Shown piece after piece: positions 62,301 through 64,000 of a stretch of 64,000 bases of DNA (position 1 is its first letter; the number at the start of each line of letters is the position of its first letter). Made by a program: the position numbers and the translations under genes. This DNA comes from Alentia gelatinosa (taxonomy: Eukaryota > Annelida > Polychaeta > Phyllodocida > Polynoidae). The notes under the pieces were generated by a model. That model ran no database searches. It was not told the DNA's origin and saw only the letters and a list, made by a program, of their open reading frames with translations. Where the stretch lies: positions 24,307,716 through 24,371,715 of the forward strand of contig OX465587.1 in the NCBI GenBank assembly GCA_950022655.1. The letters are read 5' to 3'.

Positions 62301-63958
62301 AAGCTTGTAGTCTTTCCACTCCTGCAAGGGAAGCACACACGGACGGGGTGTGTAACTGGGGGCTCATTCCAAACCTCCTACCTGTTATACATGAGAATAT
62401 CGGGGGTCCAGACGTCCCGGTACGGCAGTCTTATGCTCTTGACTCCGCCGTAAATGGACTCGTTCCATTTTAGTTTGTAGTCTTTCCAGGCCTAGAAAGT
62501 AACCGAAAAAGAACACTGCACATGATGGCCGACTGCTGCGCCCCCTAGCAGGGCAGCTGAGCAGTTTCCTCCTTGGCTGAACGTCCACACACGGTTTTAA
62601 TGAGCTTCCTGATCTCTACTCTCTGCATCTTCGTTGGGTTGGGTATATTGACTGGAAAGTTATTAAGTTTAGTACTGTCCCAAACCCTGCTACTACGTAT
62701 AATGGGGGTTTATAGTGGGGATAAAATACAGAAAGGCGAGTATTACACAAAGTGCAAAAAGGCAGAGATTACAAATTATTGACCTTTGATTGAGGAGAGA
62801 TAGAGATAGAGAGATAATGATTGGGATATAAATAACTAAAAGTGATGTGCGCTCTATTACAGAAACATTGCGAGAACGTGTGGAAATCAGCAAAGGAAGG
62901 AAACCTAATTTAGTGCTTCATAAATTATCTTAATATAAACGAACATATTTATGAATAAAATGATTAAACAAAGTGCAAGGCATATACGTGAAGGATATTT
63001 TGATATAAAGGCATATTATGAATAATGCATGGAATATATATATATTGAGGTAGGGGAACATAAGTAAACGTTCAAAATAAATGCGTGTGTTAGGGGTAGG
63101 TAGGAAATAGTTAGAATCTAGAATTGATTATGCAGACTCACCGATCGCAGTCCCAGTAACAGTTAGACGATTAAGGATTGAATTGGTGGAATTCTGTCTT
63201 CAGAATTCTCTGTTTAACAGAACATGTTTATATAGCGACAACAGCGTGACAAAGATCTAAAAGGTGAAGATACATAATACACCCAAAAGGTTGTGAGTGA
63301 AGACCTTTACAGGGCAAAGAAAGTGGAAGGAGGATAATAACATGCATTGTATGTCTACAGAAGTGTGTAGGGAAAGAAAATGGCAAATTATAAGTGTACA
63401 GGGTTTGATATTTTTATCTCATATAAAATGTGCAGCTATAGACTGTCCAGTCTAAATCTCCATGGATTCGTCTGCGAAGGACAGCTGTGGTGAAGAATGT
63501 TATGCTTCAATAAAAACACAAACGATTTAAACCTAGTGATACTACTGACAGGGGAAGACTGTTTAACATTAAAAGAAAATTGAATCTTCTACTTTACAAT
63601 GGAGATAAGAGTGTTCTGTTTACAACTACTATTGTAATTGTCATCATTTAACATGCTTTTTACTTGTCTACGAGTGGAAGACTTTCTAATAGTATGTGCA
63701 AGGGTATTACTGAGTGTTATATATGAATATGGGTTTACATAACAATACATTAATCTGCATCTGGTCTAAGCTTTACAATAGGTGGATGAGGTATTAGGAA
63801 AACCATCCATTCGAAGCGGTATGGGATACAAGAAGACAATTGGTCCCCAAAACTTGTTAGTTGCTTCCATGCTTATAGGATACCCTGTTTAATAATCTGA
63901 TATAGATACTTACATAATTGAGCCACATATTAGTATGCAACATCTCATTCTTTTCATC
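46885..63958 (-). CDS. nAChR: nicotinic acetylcholine receptor subunit, alpha7-like, 3' portion with alternative exons
   Basis: The minus-strand exons in order are: 63914-63958; one of four 110-nt exon 4 copies (62382-62491, 62212-62321, 62059-62168, 61896-62005); 58206-58459; 57228-57422; 56156-56242; 55294-55403; then terminal exon 52363-52797 or 46885-47319. A chosen path is 1236 nt, 411 residues plus stop, in frame throughout. Visible hallmarks are loop D Trp, loop A W(T/N)PDIL, the Cys-loop C-x13-C with WFPFDDQ, loop B GSWTYDG, loop C YECCPEPY (vicinal cysteines, an alpha subunit), TM1, a pore helix [17 protein letters not shown] with Glu at -1' and Leu at 9' (cation-selective), TM3, the intracellular helix and TM4 ([14 protein letters not shown]). 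It is a plasma-membrane ligand-gated channel. The signal peptide and exons 1-2 lie beyond the window. Confidence 0.95.
47320..52362. other. region between the two terminal exons
   Basis: 5 kb of AT-rich sequence without supported exons. It should include the 3' UTR of the proximal isoform; on the minus strand an AATAAA lies at 51843-51848. Confidence 0.45.
52363..52797 (-). CDS. nAChR: receptor terminal exon, proximal copy (T1)
   Basis: 435 nt: acceptor GTCTTTCAG, phase 0, [19 protein letters not shown], the same loop and helix as T2, and TM4 [20 protein letters not shown] ending APNMFA and stop. The T1/T2 proteins are nearly identical through the loop, which suggests recent duplication or conversion with divergence in TM4. 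Confidence 0.93.
   Translation of the reverse strand: MRKLLCEWLAWVLRMSRPGKDLSRQFLLRKARMRELEARTPPSVSLISNVKDTDNAIPLNEFPPLRSVKMEDGGILSVKNELLAILNELRFITHKIKEDNDAGDEVNDWKFAAMVIDRLCIWLFSLYMLFATLGIFFSAPNMFA
53531..53761 (-). CDS. speculative third terminal exon with poly-Asn run
   Basis: On the minus strand an acceptor-like GGTCCTGTCAG precedes a 76-codon frame ([16 protein letters not shown], a run of eight Asn, then [18 protein letters not shown]) ending in a stop at 53531. Its phase 0 would match the TM3 exon donor, giving a receptor without TM4. There is no homology support; it may be chance. Confidence 0.2.
   Translation of the reverse strand, partial: SPPYTEKTKPNINGAGVNNNNNNNNSYDAVSVTGLMAHYKDTVGILSQEETTSSRLWLLIRDYRSTNEKLSNTIVK
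53686..53711. repeat. (TTG)n microsatellite
   Basis: About eight TTG units; CAA on the minus strand. Confidence 0.95.
55294..55403 (-). CDS. nAChR: receptor exon for TM3
   Basis: Acceptor CCTCTTGCAG, donor TGG/GTACGT. It encodes [17 protein letters not shown] and on to [16 protein letters not shown]. 110 nt, ending in phase 0, which both terminal exons accept. Confidence 0.95.
56156..56242 (-). CDS. nAChR: receptor exon for the pore helix TM2
   Basis: Acceptor TACCTCCAG, donor GTAAGT. It encodes [18 protein letters not shown] and [12 protein letters not shown]. Pore positions: Thr 6', Leu 9', Val 13', Glu 20'. Its first 21 nt belong to the tandem repeat next to it. Confidence 0.95.
56222..56583. 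repeat. ~78-bp tandem repeat, nearly five copies, overlapping the TM2 exon edge
   Basis: Units start near 56222, 56299, 56378, 56454 and 56532. Each holds the acceptor and first 21 exon nt (GTATCACAATTCTGCTGTCA on the minus strand) plus intronic sequence ACACTGTGTGGCACATATA. Open frames across it on both strands are artefacts. Confidence 0.9.
57228..57422 (-). CDS. nAChR: receptor exon for loop C and TM1
   Basis: 195 nt, phase 1 to 1. It encodes [38 protein letters not shown] (TM1) and [10 protein letters not shown]. The donor is the less common GTTAGA. Confidence 0.95.
57845..58163 (+). repeat. interspersed repeat family R, copy 4, inside a receptor intron
   Basis: Carries ATAGACTTCCAACCTGCTGC, GAGATCACCCACTGGTGATT, CATTCATCAATGATGAAC and ATTTGTGTCTAGT. 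It is antisense to the receptor gene and ends 43 nt from exon 58206-58459. Confidence 0.6.
58206..58459 (-). CDS. nAChR: receptor exon with Cys-loop and loop B
   Basis: 254 nt. Begins by completing Ser after the exon 4 AG ([18 protein letters not shown]). It encodes the Cys-loop [17 protein letters not shown] and loop [11 protein letters not shown], and ends GEWDLLE across the splice. Confidence 0.95.
58460..61895. other. receptor intron between the exon 4 cluster and exon 5
   Basis: 3.4 kb without supported exons. Frames at 59760-60035 and 61108-61368 have no domain or paired splice sites. Confidence 0.6.
61896..62005 (-). CDS. nAChR: receptor exon 4, alternative copy d
   Basis: 110 nt. 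Acceptor GATTACTTGCAG, donor AACAG/GTAGGA. It encodes [36 protein letters not shown]. Keeps the sequon N-Q-S. Confidence 0.93.
62059..62168 (-). CDS. nAChR: receptor exon 4, alternative copy c
   Basis: 110 nt. Acceptor CCTTCTTGCAG, donor AACAG/GTAGGG. It encodes [36 protein letters not shown]. Sequon N-E-T. Confidence 0.93.
62212..62321 (-). CDS. nAChR: receptor exon 4, alternative copy b
   Basis: 110 nt. Acceptor CTTCCCTTGCAG, donor AACAG/GTAGGG. It encodes [36 protein letters not shown]. The sequon is lost (D-E-S). Confidence 0.93.
62382..62491 (-). CDS. nAChR: receptor exon 4, alternative copy a
   Basis: 110 nt. Acceptor GTTACTTTCTAG, donor AACAG/GTAGGA. It encodes [36 protein letters not shown]. 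The only copy with a TAG acceptor and with Tyr-Arg-Asp before the loop A Trp. Confidence 0.93.
62492..63913. other. receptor intron 3
   Basis: 1.4 kb, AT-rich. A donor-like GATCG/GTGAGT on the minus strand near 63145 has no convincing exon attached. Confidence 0.6.
63914..63958 (-). CDS. nAChR: receptor exon 3 (45 nt)
   Basis: Acceptor TTCTTTTACAG, donor TAT/GTAAGT. It encodes [15 protein letters not shown]. Its 45-nt length and phase 0 are typical of nicotinic receptor genes. Confidence 0.93.
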
Positions 63959-64000
63959 CTGTAAAAGAAAAAGAACATCATGATAGTCTGGAAGTTCCAC

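Overview
The window is eukaryotic and metazoan. It is AT-rich, with GT-AG introns, long gene-poor stretches, (TA)n tracts, hairpin MITEs and other non-autonomous transposons. The acetylcholine receptor and Golgi-type transferase genes suggest a marine invertebrate, most likely a lophotrochozoan (mollusc, brachiopod or annelid grade); the exact taxon cannot be read from the sequence. No rRNA, convincing tRNA, CRISPR or prokaryotic operon was seen.

Layout: (1) 1-5.8 kb holds repeats and one MITE, with no gene recognised. (2) 5992-8145 (+) is one long coding exon for a type II membrane protein with two tandem glycosyltransferase-like domains. (3) 8.3-21 kb is a repeat island: a 1.4 kb inverted-repeat structure, hairpin MITEs, and a 4.3 kb terminal-inverted-repeat element full of internal satellites. 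(4) 21.05-25.6 kb and 29.4-42.5 kb (+) are two tandem paralogous genes, assembled here exon by exon. Each encodes a secreted protein with two ~135-140-residue, eight-cysteine domains and a hydrophobic C-terminus of GPI or membrane-anchor type. They share intron positions and phases. The second has an ~8 kb intron filled with repeats. (5) 46.9-63.96 kb (-) is the 3' part of a nicotinic acetylcholine receptor subunit gene (alpha7-like, cation-selective). It runs from exon 3 (45 nt) to the stop codon; its first exons lie beyond the right edge.

The most striking feature is in the receptor gene. The 110-nt exon 4, which carries loop D and loop A of the ligand site, is present in four tandem copies (61896-62491). 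The gaps between them are only 43-60 nt, and all copies have the same phase, so this looks like a mutually exclusive exon cluster. Two alternative terminal exons of identical length (435 nt, encoding the intracellular helix and TM4) lie at 52363-52797 and 46885-47319. Together they give a potential for eight receptor isoforms. A 78-bp tandem repeat also multiplies the 3' splice site of the pore-helix exon.

The two anchored cysteine-rich proteins lie next to, and converge on, the receptor gene. Ly6/lynx-type anchored proteins are known receptor modulators, so a functional link is conceivable. It is inference only, because the cysteine pattern here is not the canonical Ly6 one.
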